The notes: a model not told the origin generated them from the sequence alone. A DNA stretch of 64,000 nucleotides from Pseudonocardia sediminis (GCF_004217185.1 NZ_SHKL01000001.1:2471001-2535000), one strand, 5' to 3'; shown: positions 1-9,030, counted from the stretch's first letter. Numbers and translations: made by a program.

Positions 1-917
1 CCGTGCTGGCCCTGACAGCCGCGATCTACGTGACGGTGCGGGTCGTCTGGCCGGCCGGTGGCCGCAGCGGTGCGGTGCCGCTCTCGATGCTGGTCCTGGC
101 CGCGGCCCTGCTGATCGAGCCGGTCGCCCAGACGCTGGCGTTCGGGCAGATCAACCTCGTCCTCATGGTGATGGTGCTCGTCGACTGCCTCGCCCCGCGC
201 ACGCGTCTGCCGCGCGGCGTGCTGATCGGCCTGGCGGCGGCGATCAAGCTGACCCCGGGCGGGTTCGTCCTGTTCTTCCTGCTCCGTCGCGACTTCCGCT
301 CGGCGGTCGTCGCCGCGGTGACCGGGATCGTCGCGACCGGCGTCGGGTTCGCCGTGGACCCGGACGCGTCCGCCCGGTACTGGTTCGGCGGCCCGGCCGC
401 CGGCGTCAGCGGCTCGACGTTCTTCTCCAACGAGACCATCCAGGCGGTGCTGGCCCGCCAGGACCTGACCGGCCTGCCGTTCACCGTGCTGTGGCTGGTC
501 ATCGTGGCGATCCTGCTGGTCCTGGCCTACCCGGTGATCCGCCGGGCCGAGCCGGCCACCGCCCTCGCCGCGACGGCCGCGGTCATCCTGATGGCCTCGC
601 CCACCTCGTGGTCGCACCACTGGGTGTGGGTGGTACCCGCACTGATCGCGGTCGGCGCGCACGCCGTGCGGTACCGGTCCGTGGCCTGGGCCGCGGTCGG
701 GGTGGTGACGGCGGCGATGTTCTACGTCGCCCCGTTCCGCTGGATGCCCAACGTCTGGGGCATGCAGATGCGCTGGAGCCTCTGGGAGCAGACCCTGGGC
801 GCGAGCTACGTGATCGTCGCGGTCATCACGCTGGCCCTGGGCTGGTGGTACTACCAGTGCGGGCCCGGTGCGGCCGGAGCGGTTCGGCACGACGTGCGCA
901 CGACGGCCGTCGGCTGA
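1..917 (+). CDS. GT87-type mannosyltransferase, 5'-truncated by window edge
   Basis: C-terminal part (about 305 residues visible) of a polytopic membrane protein with alternating hydrophobic helices and a short loop rich in Trp/His near the end (SWSHHWVWVVPAL). This pattern, with the early NLVLMVMVLVDC helix, fits the GT87 (DUF2029) alpha-(1,2)-mannosyltransferases, which add mannose from polyprenyl-phosphate-mannose on the outer face of the actinobacterial membrane during lipoglycan assembly. The catalytic Asp of the first extracytoplasmic loop would lie upstream of the window. The frame is open to base 1, so the true start is outside. No partner gene is visible; a regulator follows in the same direction after 100 bp. 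Confidence 0.75.
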   Translation, partial: VLALTAAIYVTVRVVWPAGGRSGAVPLSMLVLAAALLIEPVAQTLAFGQINLVLMVMVLVDCLAPRTRLPRGVLIGLAAAIKLTPGGFVLFFLLRRDFRSAVVAAVTGIVATGVGFAVDPDASARYWFGGPAAGVSGSTFFSNETIQAVLARQDLTGLPFTVLWLVIVAILLVLAYPVIRRAEPATALAATAAVILMASPTSWSHHWVWVVPALIAVGAHAVRYRSVAWAAVGVVTAAMFYVAPFRWMPNVWGMQMRWSLWEQTLGASYVIVAVITLALGWWYYQCGPGAAGAVRHDVRTTAVG

Positions 918-1023
918 CCTGCCCCGGGTCCGCACCGCCCGTCCGTGATCCGGTCGCCCGACGTATGGCGCGGCCCACAGGCCCCGGCATAACCTGAAGC
1001 CCGACCGGCGCGGGGAGGTGCAG

Positions 1024-2277
1024 GTGGACAACGGCGTCTGTGCGGTCCGGCCGGGTACCGACCTGGGCCGGCACGCCCGCATGCTCGCCAAGGTGCACGA
1101 CGCCCTGCTCGCCGGTGACCGTCCCCCGGCCGACCCCCGGGGTCTCGTCGCCCGCTCCTGGACCCGGGTCCGCGCCCAGGGCGTGAACCCCGACCTGGGC
1201 GATCCGCCGGGCCCGGTCGGGACCGACGAGGTCGAGCGGCGCCGCACCCGGTCGCCGCTGGCCATGGTGCTGCCGGAGCTGCGGGCGGCACTGACCTCGG
1301 TCGCCGAGGACGCCCGGCACGTGATGGTCGTGACCGACGCCGACGGTGTCCTGCTCTGGCGCGAGGGTTCGACCTCGGTCCGCCGCCGGGCGGACTCGCT
1401 CGGCTTCACCGAGGGCGCGAACTGGTCCGAGGCCAGCGTCGGGACGAACGCGATCGGCACCGCGCTCGCCGAGGACGGTCCGGTGCAGATCTTCTCCGCC
1501 GAGCACTTCGTGCGCAGCCACCACGTCTGGACCTGCACCGCCGCGCCGGTGCACGACCCGCGCAGCGGCGAGATGCTCGGTGTCGTCGACGTCAGCGGGC
1601 CGGCCGAGACGATCCACCCCACCACCGTCGCGCTCGTCGACACCGCCGTCCGGCTGGCCGAGGCCGGCCTGTGGCGCCGGCACGAGGGCAAGCTCGACGC
1701 CCTGCGCACGGTCGGTGCGCCGATGCTGGCCGCGGTGAACGGGCCGGGCCTCGTCGTCGACGACCACGGCTGGGTCGCCGCCGTGAGCGGCATGCCCGGC
1801 ATCGAGCGCGTCGGCGTGCCCGCCGCGGAGCGCCCGCTGGCCGTGCACGGGGTCGGGGTGTGCCTGCCCGAGGCCGTGCCCGGGGGCTGGCTGCTGCGAC
1901 CCGCCGGCACCGGTGAGCTCCGGATGCAGCTGGTGCTGGAGCTCGACGCCCGTCCGCCCCGGGCCGTCGTGCAGGGCACGAACCGCTGGGTGCACCCGCT
2001 CTCCACCCGGCACGCCGAGGTCCTCGCGCTCCTGGCCCGCGCGGGCGCGACAGGCCTGGACGCGGCGTCGCTGAGCGAGGCGCTCTACGGCGACCGCGCG
2101 CACCTGGTCACCGTCCGCGCCGAGGTGTCGCGTCTGCGGCGCACCCTGGGCGGTCTGGTGCTGGCCCGGCCGTACCGGATCGCCCCGGACGTCGAGGTGT
2201 CCGCGCCCGGCCTGGCCACCAGCCGGGTCGTGCGGGAGTCCACCGCCCCGGGAGTGCGCAGGCTGCTACCGGCCTGA
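1024..2277 (+). CDS. GAF-domain transcriptional regulator with C-terminal winged helix
   Basis: About 417 residues. Residues 90-210 form a GAF domain with the signature GANWSEASVGTNAIGTAL found in AcoR-type regulators that sense small metabolites. No AAA+ sigma-54 domain follows. Instead the C-terminus (about 325-390, LSEALYGDRAHLVTVRAEVSRLRRTLG) looks like an OmpR/BTAD-type winged helix, as in the stand-alone GAF-HTH regulators common in actinomycetes. I prefer the GTG at 1024, five bases after GGGGAGG (1012-1018), over the GTG at 1018 that overlaps this ribosome site. A CATAAC hexamer at 988-993 could be the -10. The target is not obvious; such regulators often control alcohol, aldehyde or alkane oxidation genes, so the PQQ dehydrogenase 15 kb away is only a possible link. 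Confidence 0.8.
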   Translation: MDNGVCAVRPGTDLGRHARMLAKVHDALLAGDRPPADPRGLVARSWTRVRAQGVNPDLGDPPGPVGTDEVERRRTRSPLAMVLPELRAALTSVAEDARHVMVVTDADGVLLWREGSTSVRRRADSLGFTEGANWSEASVGTNAIGTALAEDGPVQIFSAEHFVRSHHVWTCTAAPVHDPRSGEMLGVVDVSGPAETIHPTTVALVDTAVRLAEAGLWRRHEGKLDALRTVGAPMLAAVNGPGLVVDDHGWVAAVSGMPGIERVGVPAAERPLAVHGVGVCLPEAVPGGWLLRPAGTGELRMQLVLELDARPPRAVVQGTNRWVHPLSTRHAEVLALLARAGATGLDAASLSEALYGDRAHLVTVRAEVSRLRRTLGGLVLARPYRIAPDVEVSAPGLATSRVVRESTAPGVRRLLPA

Positions 2278-2291
2278 GGTCCGCCCCCGGA

Positions 2292-2316
2292 GTGACCCCG
2301 AGTCATCGGGAGTCAC
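2292..2316. terminator. Hairpin terminator after GAF regulator
   Basis: GTGACCCCGA (2292-2301) pairs with TCGGGAGTCAC (2306-2316) around a GTCA loop, with one bulged base. It starts 15 bp after the regulator stop codon and lies between two convergent genes. There is no U-tract, as is usual in high-GC actinobacteria. Confidence 0.55.
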
Positions 2317-2342
2317 GATCCGGTCGTCGGTCCGACCATCAC

Positions 2343-2424
2343 GTGACGCTCGACGGTGTACCGGCGGTAGGAGGCGATCGAGCGTCACCTTCTGGCGTCT
2401 TTGCTCGCCATGACGTGACGCTCG
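2343..2424. repeat. Inverted plus direct copies of GTGACGCTCG
   Basis: GTGACGCTCGA at 2343-2353 is the exact reverse complement of TCGAGCGTCAC at 2378-2388 (11-bp arms, 24-bp centre). A third copy, GTGACGCTCG, follows at 2415-2424 in the first orientation. The element fills the gap between two convergent genes. It may serve as a second, bidirectional terminator or be a dispersed palindromic repeat. Confidence 0.5.
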
Positions 2425-2491
2425 GAGCGTGCCGTGACGGTCGGCCGACCCGCCCGGCCGACCCCGAGGAGTCGAACCGGGCCGTGCGTCG

Positions 2492-3676
2492 TCAGCTGGT
2501 GATGTCCTTGGTGGTGAAGCGCCAGGCCGCGGCGGTGGTGAACACGACGGCGTAGACGACGGCGGAGAAGGCGCCCCGGGTCATGTCGCCCCAGTCGATG
2601 TCCTGCGACAGCAGGGCGGACCAGGCGTCGGCGTAGTGGGTGGGCAGGAAGTCGCGCAGGTCGCCCAGGGCGGTGATCTGCTCCAGGATCTGGGAGAGGA
2701 TCGACGCCATCACCGCGCCGCCGACGGCGCCGAGCGGGGCGTCGGTGCTCACCGAGAGCAGCAGCGCCAGGCCGGCGACCCAGCTCAGCTGCACGGCGAT
2801 GTAGAGCGCGCCGAGCAGGACACGGCCGGACGCGGTCCAGAACGGCAGCGACTCGCCGACCGGGGAGACCAGGTCACCCGCGCCGTAGGCCAGCGACCCG
2901 ACGAGCAGCGACATCAGCGGGAGCAGAGCCAGCGCGCCCACCGACAGCAGGGCCGCGACCACCGCCTTCTGGCGCAGCAGCCGGGCCCGCGGGACCGGGA
3001 CGGCGAGCAGGTAGCGCAGCGACGACCAGGACGCCTCCGAGGCGACGGTGTCGCCGAAGAACAGCGCCACGAGCACCACCAGCAGGAAGCTGGCCGAGGC
3101 GAACAGCGTGAACACGGCGAAGTTGGTGCCGCTGCTGCTGGCCAGGTCGACCAGGGTCGGGCCGCCGCCGGGGCCGTCGTCGTCGCCGCCGATCTGGAAC
3201 GCGGCCCACAGGATCACCGGGAGCAGGGCGACGAGGGCGAACGAGACCTGCGTGCGGCGGCGCCGGAGCTGGCGGGCCAGCTCGATGCGGATCGGGAGGG
3301 TCCGCCCGGGCACCGCGGGGGCCGCGGCACCGGCGTCGATGAGGGCGCCCACCGTCCCCCGGTGGGTCGACTGGGTCACCGGAGTGTCGTCGCCGGCCGC
3401 TTTCGACGCACCCGGCGCCGGGTGGGACGCGCCGGTCGCGTCGGTGGACGACCCGGGCTCCGCACCCGCGTGCCGGCCACCGGAGGCCGGACCGACGGCC
3501 CCACGGGTGTCCCCGTGCGGTTCGGTGCCGTTCGACCCGGTTCCGCTCGACCCGGTGCCGTAGGCCTCGGCGTCGGCGGACGTGGACCCGTTCCCGTTCC
3601 CGCCGGACCCGACGTCGGTGGACTCCCGGGCCTCGGTGCGGTGGCGGCCGGTGCTCTGTCCGTTGTTCTCGCTCAT
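2492..3676 (-). CDS. ABC-2 type transporter permease with long low-complexity N-terminus
   Basis: 394 residues. The first 125 or so are a hydrophilic Gly/Ser/Thr/Asn-rich tail that looks disordered. It is followed by six hydrophobic segments from about residue 140 (VSFALVALLPVILWAAFQIGG) to the C-terminus, the layout of ABC-2/LinN-type permeases. The ATG overlaps the stop codon of the upstream fusion gene by four bases (ATGA at 3673-3676), so the two are translationally coupled, and that gene supplies the ATPase. The substrate is unknown; the family exports drugs, peptides or lipids. The long charged N-terminal tail is atypical for a permease and probably cytoplasmic. Confidence 0.85.
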   Translation of the reverse strand: MSENNGQSTGRHRTEARESTDVGSGGNGNGSTSADAEAYGTGSSGTGSNGTEPHGDTRGAVGPASGGRHAGAEPGSSTDATGASHPAPGASKAAGDDTPVTQSTHRGTVGALIDAGAAAPAVPGRTLPIRIELARQLRRRRTQVSFALVALLPVILWAAFQIGGDDDGPGGGPTLVDLASSSGTNFAVFTLFASASFLLVVLVALFFGDTVASEASWSSLRYLLAVPVPRARLLRQKAVVAALLSVGALALLPLMSLLVGSLAYGAGDLVSPVGESLPFWTASGRVLLGALYIAVQLSWVAGLALLLSVSTDAPLGAVGGAVMASILSQILEQITALGDLRDFLPTHYADAWSALLSQDIDWGDMTRGAFSAVVYAVVFTTAAAWRFTTKDITS

Positions 3677-6516
3677 GAGTTCCCCTCGCCGTTCTCGCCG
3701 ACCAGCTGCAGGAACGCGTCCTCGAGCCGGCCCCGTGGTCCGGCGGTCTCGACGGCCACCCCGGCCCCGACCAGTGCCGCGACGGCGTCGGCGCGGGTCA
3801 GCCCGTCCAGGTCGGCCTGCACGACCGACCCGCGGACGGTGATCTCCCGGACGCCGTCGAGCCCGTCGAGGACCCGGGCCGCCTCGTCCGGTGCGTCCAC
3901 GCCGAAGGACGCGCCGCCCTCACCGGCGATGATCTCGTCGACGGTGCCGTCGGCGACGACCGCGCCGCGGTGCATGACGACGACGTGCGTGCAGGTCTGC
4001 TCCACCTCGGCCAGCAGGTGGCTCGACACCAGCACCGTCCGCCCGCCCTCGGCGTAGCGGCGCAGCAGCTCCCGCATGGCGTGGATCTGGGGCGGGTCGA
4101 GCCCGTTGGTGGGCTCGTCGAGCATCAGCAGCTCGGGCAGGCCCAGCATGGCCTGGGCGATGGCCAGGCGCTGCCGCATGCCCTGGGAGTAGGTGCCGAC
4201 CCGGCGCTGCACGGAGTCGCCCAGCCCGGCGATCTCCAGCGCCTCGGACATCCGGGCCTGCTCCGGCGGTCGGCCGGTCGCGGCCCAGTACAGGCGCAGG
4301 TTCTCCGCCCCGGACAGGTGCGGCAGGAAGCCGGGACCCTCGACGAACGCGCCGATCCGGCTCAGCACCGCACCGCCCGGGCGGACCGGCGTGCCGAACG
4401 CCCGCATCTCACCCGCGGTCGGGGAGATCAGCCCCATCAGCATCCGCAGCACCGTCGTCTTGCCGGCACCGTTGGGCCCGAGCAGGCCCAGAACCATCCC
4501 GCGCTCGACGGTGAAGGAGACGTCCCGGACGGCCTTGAACCCGCCCTTGTAGGTCTTGGCCAGGCCGCTGACCTGCAACGGCGGGGCGTCGTCGGTGGTC
4601 GCCTCCGGTTCGCGGCGGCGGCGCAGGCGGGCCACCAGCCAGATGAGCGCCGCGGCCGCGAGCGCGATGGCGATGCCGACCAGCGCCCAGATCGGGACGG
4701 TGTCCGCCGCCTCGGCGCGACCGGGCACCACTGGGACGGTCAGCCCGGTGCCGCCGGCCAGGCCCACCCGCCACGCGGACGGGTCGGTGCCGGAGTCGAA
4801 GCCCTGGTCCGTGGTCGACAGCGAGACGACCAGCGAGCTGCCCGCCGTCACCGGCGCGGCGACCCCGGGCAGGGTGACGGTGACCCGCGCCGGGCTGCCG
4901 TCGGCGGGGACGGCGACCCGGACCGGGGCGACGGCGTTGCCGAGCAGGGTGGTGCGCCCGTCGGCGCCGCGGGTGGAGACCGAGCCGAACAGGACGGCCT
5001 CGGCGCCACCGGGCTGGCCGGGGATCCGCGAGACCTCGACGTCGACGCGCGGTGCGCCGGCGATCTGCGTCGCCTCCGGCAGCGCCTCGGAGACGAACCG
5101 GGCGGACTGGCCCGGCTGCGCACCGAGACCGGACAGGCCGCCGAGCGAGCTCAGCGCGGAACCGGCACCGGGCAGCGAGGTGATCGAGGCGGGGTTGCCG
5201 CCGGCCGGGTGCACGACGACCTGGGGCGGCCCGGTCACGGCCACCGGCTGCGTCCCGACCGGCGGAGACGCCTCGGGCCCGGGCAGGCCCGGGTAGGCGT
5301 CGGCGAGCACGGTGCGACCGGTCGGGGTGTCGCCGCGGGTCCGGACGCCGCTCTGCACCTGGTAGGCGAACGGGACGTCCGCAGCGGCGGGGGCGGTCCC
5401 ACGGAGGTGCTGGTCGAACCAGTCGCCGATCCGGCCGCGGACGCTCGTGTCGGGCGCGCCGCCGTCGTGCCCGCCGGAGAACCAGATGACCGAGACCGGG
5501 GTGCCGTTCGCGGCGATCTGGCGGGCGTTGGCGTCGGCGTGGTCGAGGCCGAACAGGGTGTCCTGCTCGCCCTGCACCAGCAGGGTCGGTGCGGTGATCC
5601 GGTCGGTGACCGTGGACGGCGAGGAGCGCTCCAGCAGCGCGGTGGTCGCGGGGGAGGGACGGCCGGTGGTCGCCGACTCGGTGTAGGCGTTGCAGACGGC
5701 CAGGGTGAACCGGCCGCAGGTCAGCGGCCGGGCCGGGTCGCTGCGCCGCGGGTCCCCGACGCTGCCGAAGAACACGCCGGCCCAGCCCCGCTTGAACACG
5801 CCGTCGCCCGCGAACGCGCCGCGGGCCGGGGTGTCGGAGGGCAGCGCGGCGGTGGCCGCGTTGTTCGGGAACAGGGCCTGGTCCAGATTGTTCCAGGTGA
5901 TGATCGGCGCGGTCGCGTCGATCCGGCGGTCGTAGCCCGACAGCAGCAACGACAGCGCGCCGCCGTAGGAGGCACCGGTGACACCGACCCGCGGGTCGTT
6001 CGGACCGTCCTTCTGCACGTCGGCGCGGGCGGCGAGGCGGTCGATGAGGCGGCTCGCGTCCGCGACCTCGAAGTCGGGGGAGTCCAGGGCGACCTGGCCG
6101 CCACTGGCGCCGAAGCCGCGCGCGGTCCAGGTCTGCACGACGTAGCCGCGGGCGGCGATCTCCCGGGCGTCGGAGTCGACGCTGTCCTTGGTGGCGCCGA
6201 AGCCGTGCGCGACGAGCACCGCGGGCGCCGGGGTGGCCGCCGTTGCCGACGAGGGCACGTAGAGGCTGGTGTCCAGGGCGACCGTGCCGCCGACCCCCGG
6301 CCCGCCCGGGACGTCGACCGTGGACGGTTCCACCGCGATCTCGTCCGCGGACACGGCCTGTTCCGGAGCAGCAGCGGCCGCCGAGGCGACCCCCGGCAGG
6401 CCCACGACCAGCACCGCCGTCAGCAGCAGGGACCCGAGAACGCCCACCGTTCCGGTGCGCGGCCGCCCGCGCCGTCGTACAGCGCGGGCAGGGCGGCCGG
6501 AAGGGAGTCGCTGCAC
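3673..6516 (-). CDS. Secreted S15/CocE-like hydrolase fused to ABC transporter ATPase
   Basis: 947 residues, GTG start. Domain order: Arg-rich N-region and hydrophobic signal (about 1-47, ending GVASA); an alpha/beta hydrolase of the X-Pro dipeptidyl-peptidase/CocE type with nucleophile Ser183 in GASYGG, HGFG oxyanion region near 104, acid in QGEQDTLFGLDHA and His in FSGGHDGG; a beta-rich region like the S15 C-terminal domain; one transmembrane helix (PIWALVGIAIALAAAALIWLV); then a complete cytoplasmic ABC ATPase with Walker A GPNGAGKTT, signature YSQGMRQ and Walker B LLMLDEPTNGLD. The hydrolase should therefore sit outside and the ATPase inside the cell. It is followed by the coupled permease. 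On the promoter side TAGGTT lies 7 nt before the GTG, suggesting a leaderless mRNA, with a CCTGAGA palindrome upstream. Whether the hydrolase processes the transported substrate is inference. Confidence 0.85.
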   Translation of the reverse strand: MQRLPSGRPARAVRRRGRPRTGTVGVLGSLLLTAVLVVGLPGVASAAAAAPEQAVSADEIAVEPSTVDVPGGPGVGGTVALDTSLYVPSSATAATPAPAVLVAHGFGATKDSVDSDAREIAARGYVVQTWTARGFGASGGQVALDSPDFEVADASRLIDRLAARADVQKDGPNDPRVGVTGASYGGALSLLLSGYDRRIDATAPIITWNNLDQALFPNNAATAALPSDTPARGAFAGDGVFKRGWAGVFFGSVGDPRRSDPARPLTCGRFTLAVCNAYTESATTGRPSPATTALLERSSPSTVTDRITAPTLLVQGEQDTLFGLDHADANARQIAANGTPVSVIWFSGGHDGGAPDTSVRGRIGDWFDQHLRGTAPAAADVPFAYQVQSGVRTRGDTPTGRTVLADAYPGLPGPEASPPVGTQPVAVTGPPQVVVHPAGGNPASITSLPGAGSALSSLGGLSGLGAQPGQSARFVSEALPEATQIAGAPRVDVEVSRIPGQPGGAEAVLFGSVSTRGADGRTTLLGNAVAPVRVAVPADGSPARVTVTLPGVAAPVTAGSSLVVSLSTTDQGFDSGTDPSAWRVGLAGGTGLTVPVVPGRAEAADTVPIWALVGIAIALAAAALIWLVARLRRRREPEATTDDAPPLQVSGLAKTYKGGFKAVRDVSFTVERGMVLGLLGPNGAGKTTVLRMLMGLISPTAGEMRAFGTPVRPGGAVLSRIGAFVEGPGFLPHLSGAENLRLYWAATGRPPEQARMSEALEIAGLGDSVQRRVGTYSQGMRQRLAIAQAMLGLPELLMLDEPTNGLDPPQIHAMRELLRRYAEGGRTVLVSSHLLAEVEQTCTHVVVMHRGAVVADGTVDEIIAGEGGASFGVDAPDEAARVLDGLDGVREITVRGSVVQADLDGLTRADAVAALVGAGVAVETAGPRGRLEDAFLQLVGENGEGNS

Positions 6517-6560
6517 GCCGTCGAACCTATGTCAGCGCACCGACAGCGCGCCGCGCCGAT

Positions 6561-6577
6561 CCTGAGAACGTCTCAGG
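6561..6577. promoter_or_regulatory. Candidate operator upstream of the hydrolase/ABC fusion
   Basis: CCTGAGA-acg-TCTCAGG is a perfect 7-bp inverted repeat with a 3-bp spacer. It is centred about 53 bp before the fusion-gene start and upstream of a TAGGTT -10 candidate on the minus strand. Size and symmetry fit a dimeric repressor site. It also lies 24 bp past the stop of the next upstream gene, so a weak terminator is the alternative. Confidence 0.4.
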
Positions 6578-6600
6578 TATCACTGCGCGCGACCGGGGCA

Positions 6601-6990
6601 TCAGGGCATGCTGCTGAACCGCACCGACCGCCACGCGTGGTCCGCGGGCGCGTCCTGGCCGGGAGCCAGCAGCGACGTCAGCGGCGACGCGTCCGTCGTC
6701 GCGCCCCCGGTGCCGTCGCAGGAGCGCTCGGAGACGGTGGCGAGCCGGTCGGTCTCGTTCTCGGTGCGTGCCCAGGTCGCGGCCCGCCCGTCCGGGGTGA
6801 GGAGGTCGAAGCAGGTCCCCAGCTCGGGGTCGGTCAGCGGCGCCGACCGCTCGGCCCGGGTGCCGTCCGCGGTCACCCCGTCGCGCGCGGTGTAGGTGCC
6901 GTGCGCGCCCTCCGGCGCCGCGGCCGCGGTCCCCGCTACCGCCAGACCCAGGGTGAGTCCCGCCAGCGTCAGCGTCACGGTCCGTCTCAT
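6601..6990 (-). CDS. Small secreted protein of unknown function
   Basis: 129 residues starting MRRTVTLTLAGLTLGLAVAGTAAAAPEG, a clear Sec signal peptide cleaved after about residue 25. The mature part has two cysteines (in LGTCFDLL and ERSCDG) that could form a disulfide, and no family I recognise. The ATG at 6990 is preceded by GGAGGA at a good distance; an in-frame upstream ATG at 7029 lacks a ribosome site and would bury the signal sequence, so I reject it. The gene is divergent from the Tat-exported phosphatase and co-directional with the hydrolase/ABC fusion. Confidence 0.7.
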   Translation of the reverse strand: MRRTVTLTLAGLTLGLAVAGTAAAAPEGAHGTYTARDGVTADGTRAERSAPLTDPELGTCFDLLTPDGRAATWARTENETDRLATVSERSCDGTGGATTDASPLTSLLAPGQDAPADHAWRSVRFSSMP

Positions 6991-7176
6991 CGTGTCTCCT
7001 CCGTACCGCCACGTCCGGGTCGCGATCATCCGGACGGGGCGCCGTTCTCGTGCTTCCCCGACGCGGGGTCAACGAGCGAGACGTTTCCGCGTGACGCTTT
7101 CGTGATCGGGAGCGGAAACGGGAGAACGGCGCGAACGTCGGCATATCGGGCGCCGTACACGCAGGTGACGGCCACC

Positions 7177-7198
7177 GTTCAGACGGCGTTTCCCCGGC
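7177..7198 (+). promoter_or_regulatory. Possible PHO box (PhoP direct repeat)
   Basis: Two adjacent 11-mers, GTTCAGACGGC and GTTTCCCCGGC, match the spacing and first-half consensus (GTTCA...GG) of Streptomyces PhoP direct-repeat units. They sit 42 bp before the phosphoesterase start. The match is partial, so this is a hypothesis supported mainly by the gene it precedes. Confidence 0.3.
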
Positions 7199-7239
7199 GA
7201 CCGACGTCCCGCCGGGCGGACGGGGCAGCGTCGCCCACC

Positions 7240-9030
7240 ATGAGCGTGAACCCACGGGGGGAGACACCGGACGTCGGTGTGCCGGCCGCACTGGCCCGGG
7301 ACATGACCGTCGCCGAGCAGCACGAGTGGATCACCGGCTTCCTGCGCCGGCACCGGGTCAGCCGCCGGACGGCGCTGCGCGGCGGTGCGGGGGCACTGGC
7401 CGCGCTGGGCATGGCCGGGGCGCCGTGGGCGCAGCAGAGCCGGGCGCTGGCGGCCGAGGCGCCGGTGGCGGTGATCGGGCGGCACCTGTCGTTCGGCGCC
7501 GACCCGACGACGGCGATGGCGATCGCCGGGGAGCTGACCGCGAAGCCGGGCGCGCGCCCGATCGGCGTCGACCTCGGCACCGACACCGGCTACGGGCGGT
7601 CGCTGCCGGTGGAGATCCGGCCGCTGCAGAGCCTGGTCCCGCAGGGCGACGGCTCGATCCGCGGTGCCGAGCAGTGGTTCGTGCACGCGGACGCGACCGG
7701 TCTGCGCCCCGGCCACCGCTACCACTACCGGTTCCGGATGCCCGACGGCTCGGTCACCCCGGACGCGTCCTTCCGCACCGCGCCCGTGCGCGGCGACCGG
7801 GAGCCGTTCACGTTCACCGCGTTCGCCGACCAGGGCGTCAGCATCGACCCGCCGGACGGGCAGAAGGGGTTCAAGGACAAGTACAAGCCCACCGACACGC
7901 GGCGCACGCCCGCGCCGTCGGACGCGATGGTCGCGCGGATCGCGTCCGACGAGCCCGCGTTCCACCTGCTGGCCGGCGACATCTGCTACGCCGACCCGAC
8001 CGGGAACGGCAAGCAGATCAAGAACTTCGCGCCCGAGGAGGCGCCGGAGGAGTTCAACAACTTCGACCCGACGGTCTGGACGGCCTACTTCGGCGCGATC
8101 GAACGCTCCGCCGCGTCCACCCCGTGGATGTTCGCCACCGGCAACCACGACATGGAGGCCCTCTACGACGGCAACACCGCGCCGGGCGGGGCGAACCACG
8201 GCTACGGCGGGCACCTGGCCCGTCTGGACCTCCCGGGGAACGGGCCGAGCAGCTGCCCGTCGGTGTACTCGTTCACCCACGGCACCGTCGGGGTGGTCAG
8301 CGTGGACGCCAACGACCTGTCCGAGGAGATCCCCACCAACGCGGGCTACAGCGGTGGCGCCCAGCTGCGGTGGCTGGAGACGACGCTCGCCGGGTTCCGC
8401 AAGGACCCGGGCGTCGACTTCGTGGTCGCGTTCTTCCACCACTGCGCGTTCGCCACCAGCGGCTCGCACGCCTCCGACGCGGGCGTCCGCAAGGCGCTGG
8501 CCCCGCTGTTCGACAAGTACCGGGTGGACCTGGCCGTACAGGGGCACAACCACCAGTACGAGCGGACGAATCCGATCCGCGGCGGGCGCTCGACGGTCCA
8601 GGCCGCGGACCGCTCCACCGTCCGGCCCGCGCACGACGGGACGACCTACATCTGCGTCGGTTCCGGCGGACGGCCGAGCTACACCTGGCAGAAGGGCGAG
8701 ACCGACCGCTTCCGCGGGCACACCGGCCCGGACAGCGGTACGGAGGTGACCAGCTTCCTCGCCGGGCGCGACGACGCGAAGACCCTGGAGAAGGTCGACT
8801 GGTCGCAGAGCCGCTACCTCGGCTATGCCTACCTGCGCTGCGAGGTCGTGCCGGGCCGGCCCGGGGGAGTGTCCTACCTGCGGGTCCGCGCGATCACCGA
8901 CGCCGGCCACGAGATCGACCGGGTCGAGCTGGCCCGGGACGTCCCGCGGCACGGAGCCGCCGCCACCTCGAGCGGCTGGACCACCCACCCGCCGACCGGG
9001 CTGTCGGTGCCGGGGACCGTTCCCGCGTAG
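7240..9030 (+). CDS. Tat-exported purple-acid-phosphatase-like metallophosphoesterase
   Basis: 596 residues. A twin-arginine signal (SRRTALRGG, Arg42-Arg43, then a hydrophobic stretch to about residue 60) predicts folded export. Residues 75-180 resemble the fibronectin-like N-domain of purple acid phosphatases. The catalytic blocks follow in order: FADQG, LAGDICYAD, TGNHDME, FFHHCAF and GHNHQYERTNP, giving the dinuclear metal ligands of the calcineurin superfamily. It should release phosphate from phosphomonoesters outside the membrane. The start is ATG 7240, the first in-frame ATG that leaves the Tat motif in place. A possible PHO box lies upstream, and a hairpin terminator follows at 9048-9071. 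The open plus-strand frame extending back to 3970 is an antisense shadow of the fusion gene. Confidence 0.85.
   Translation: MSVNPRGETPDVGVPAALARDMTVAEQHEWITGFLRRHRVSRRTALRGGAGALAALGMAGAPWAQQSRALAAEAPVAVIGRHLSFGADPTTAMAIAGELTAKPGARPIGVDLGTDTGYGRSLPVEIRPLQSLVPQGDGSIRGAEQWFVHADATGLRPGHRYHYRFRMPDGSVTPDASFRTAPVRGDREPFTFTAFADQGVSIDPPDGQKGFKDKYKPTDTRRTPAPSDAMVARIASDEPAFHLLAGDICYADPTGNGKQIKNFAPEEAPEEFNNFDPTVWTAYFGAIERSAASTPWMFATGNHDMEALYDGNTAPGGANHGYGGHLARLDLPGNGPSSCPSVYSFTHGTVGVVSVDANDLSEEIPTNAGYSGGAQLRWLETTLAGFRKDPGVDFVVAFFHHCAFATSGSHASDAGVRKALAPLFDKYRVDLAVQGHNHQYERTNPIRGGRSTVQAADRSTVRPAHDGTTYICVGSGGRPSYTWQKGETDRFRGHTGPDSGTEVTSFLAGRDDAKTLEKVDWSQSRYLGYAYLRCEVVPGRPGGVSYLRVRAITDAGHEIDRVELARDVPRHGAAATSSGWTTHPPTGLSVPGTVPA

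Noticed and set aside
3970..7239. Very long open plus-strand frame running into the phosphatase
   Set aside because: It lies opposite the hydrolase/ABC fusion, reads as Arg/Gly/Ala/Pro-rich sequence without any family motif, and is an artefact of high third-position GC. Only the part from 7240 is real.
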